This document shows positions 17,498-17,548 of a stretch of 17,548 bases of DNA, piece after piece. Numbering within the stretch: the first letter of the stretch is position 1; every line of letters begins with the position of its first letter. The stretch comes from Xanthoparmelia taractica (lineage: Eukaryota > Ascomycota > Lecanoromycetes > Lecanorales > Parmeliaceae), in the NCBI GenBank assembly GCA_033085395.1, contig JANQBS010000509.1, forward strand, positions 1 to 17,548. Direction: 5' to 3'. The position numbers were made by a program, and so were the translations under genes. The notes under the pieces were generated by a model. The model searched no databases, had not been told where the DNA came from, and worked only from the letters and a program-made list of their open reading frames with translations.

Positions 17498-17548
17498 TGT
17501 TGAACATAGTCGTTTTCAACTTTTTTTCAACTTTTTTTAAAAAATTAT
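17498..17548 (+). mobile_element. putative start of copia 3' LTR (cut by window end)
   Basis: TGTTGAACATAG follows GGAAAGGTGTGGTATC. TG at the boundary after a purine-rich tract fits a 3' LTR start. The visible part contains two TTTCAAC units and T-runs. The remainder lies outside the window. Confidence 0.5.

Larger units (their letters stand above)
12640..17498 (+). mobile_element. Ty1/copia LTR retrotransposon, RIP-inactivated
   Basis: Domains occur on the plus strand in the copia order Gag, protease, integrase, RT, RNase H. Integrase before RT separates it from Ty3/gypsy. Gag, protease and integrase share one frame (codon starts divisible by 3). RT and the first part of RNase H lie in the frame with remainder 2, so at least one indel lies between about 14950 and 15780. 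Stops replacing Trp and Gln, and Asp-to-Asn or Cys-to-Tyr changes, follow the RIP pattern. A GC-richer polypurine-like stretch (17473-17497) precedes the putative 3' LTR. Confidence 0.85.
12600..17548. other. RIP-mutated AT-rich block (right)
   Basis: Same TpA-rich, CpA/TpG-poor composition as the left block, extending to the window end. Stops saturate every frame, yet retrotransposon domains are readable through them on the plus strand, as described in the individual entries. Confidence 0.85.

Noticed and set aside
1..17548. CRISPR array, bacterial operons or ribosome-binding sites
   Set aside because: No regularly spaced repeats. The introns, RIP signature and repeat families are those of a filamentous fungus.

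Overview
The window looks like nuclear DNA of a filamentous ascomycete (Pezizomycotina). Genes have short introns (50 and 52 nt) with GTGAGT/GTAAGG donors, there are fungal-type repeat families, and above all two flanking blocks (about 1-1735 and about 12600-17548) are extremely rich in TpA and poor in CpA/TpG, with the remaining C mostly in CpG or CpT. That is the signature of repeat-induced point mutation (RIP). Between them lies a base-composition-normal island of about 10.9 kb. I cannot name the species.

Left block: RIP-destroyed transposon debris. On the minus strand (about 1010 to 454) there is the N-terminal half of an IS630/Tc1-mariner-type transposase full of Trp-to-stop changes. It abuts what looks like the 3' end and LTR of a retroelement (about 240-451).

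Island: (i) an intact 732-codon minus-strand gene (2099-4297) encoding a non-LTR retrotransposon ORF1/Gag-like protein with three CCHC zinc knuckles and no reverse-transcriptase partner; (ii) a coding-like but broken minus-strand stretch (about 4950-5720); (iii) two same-direction, tRNA-like SINE-type repeats (about 6140-6290 and 10810-10934); (iv) a three-exon minus-strand gene of unknown function (7183-8625, 446 aa, or about 597 aa under an alternative 3' splice); (v) a second broken minus-strand coding tract (8781-9545); (vi) a plus-strand decayed fungal rhodopsin-domain (Pth11-like) seven-helix membrane protein gene (11168-12046) split by frameshifts but not by RIP.

Right block: a RIP-inactivated Ty1/copia retrotransposon on the plus strand in canonical order Gag, protease, integrase, reverse transcriptase, RNase H (about 12640-17498). 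It has a candidate 5' LTR start at 12417 and a 3' LTR start at 17498. Its catalytic codons carry exactly the G-to-A/C-to-T changes expected of RIP (protease Asp to Asn, RT double Asp to Asn-Asn, zinc-knuckle Cys to Tyr).

Taken together this is an accessory, transposon-rich compartment: one or two live genes, at least one clear gene corpse, and RIP-scarred repeats on both sides. No operon-like pathway, RNA gene or CRISPR array is supported. The most interesting items are the intact orphan Gag-like gene beside RIP-killed repeats, the pair of SINE-like repeats, and the frameshifted but un-RIPped membrane-protein gene.
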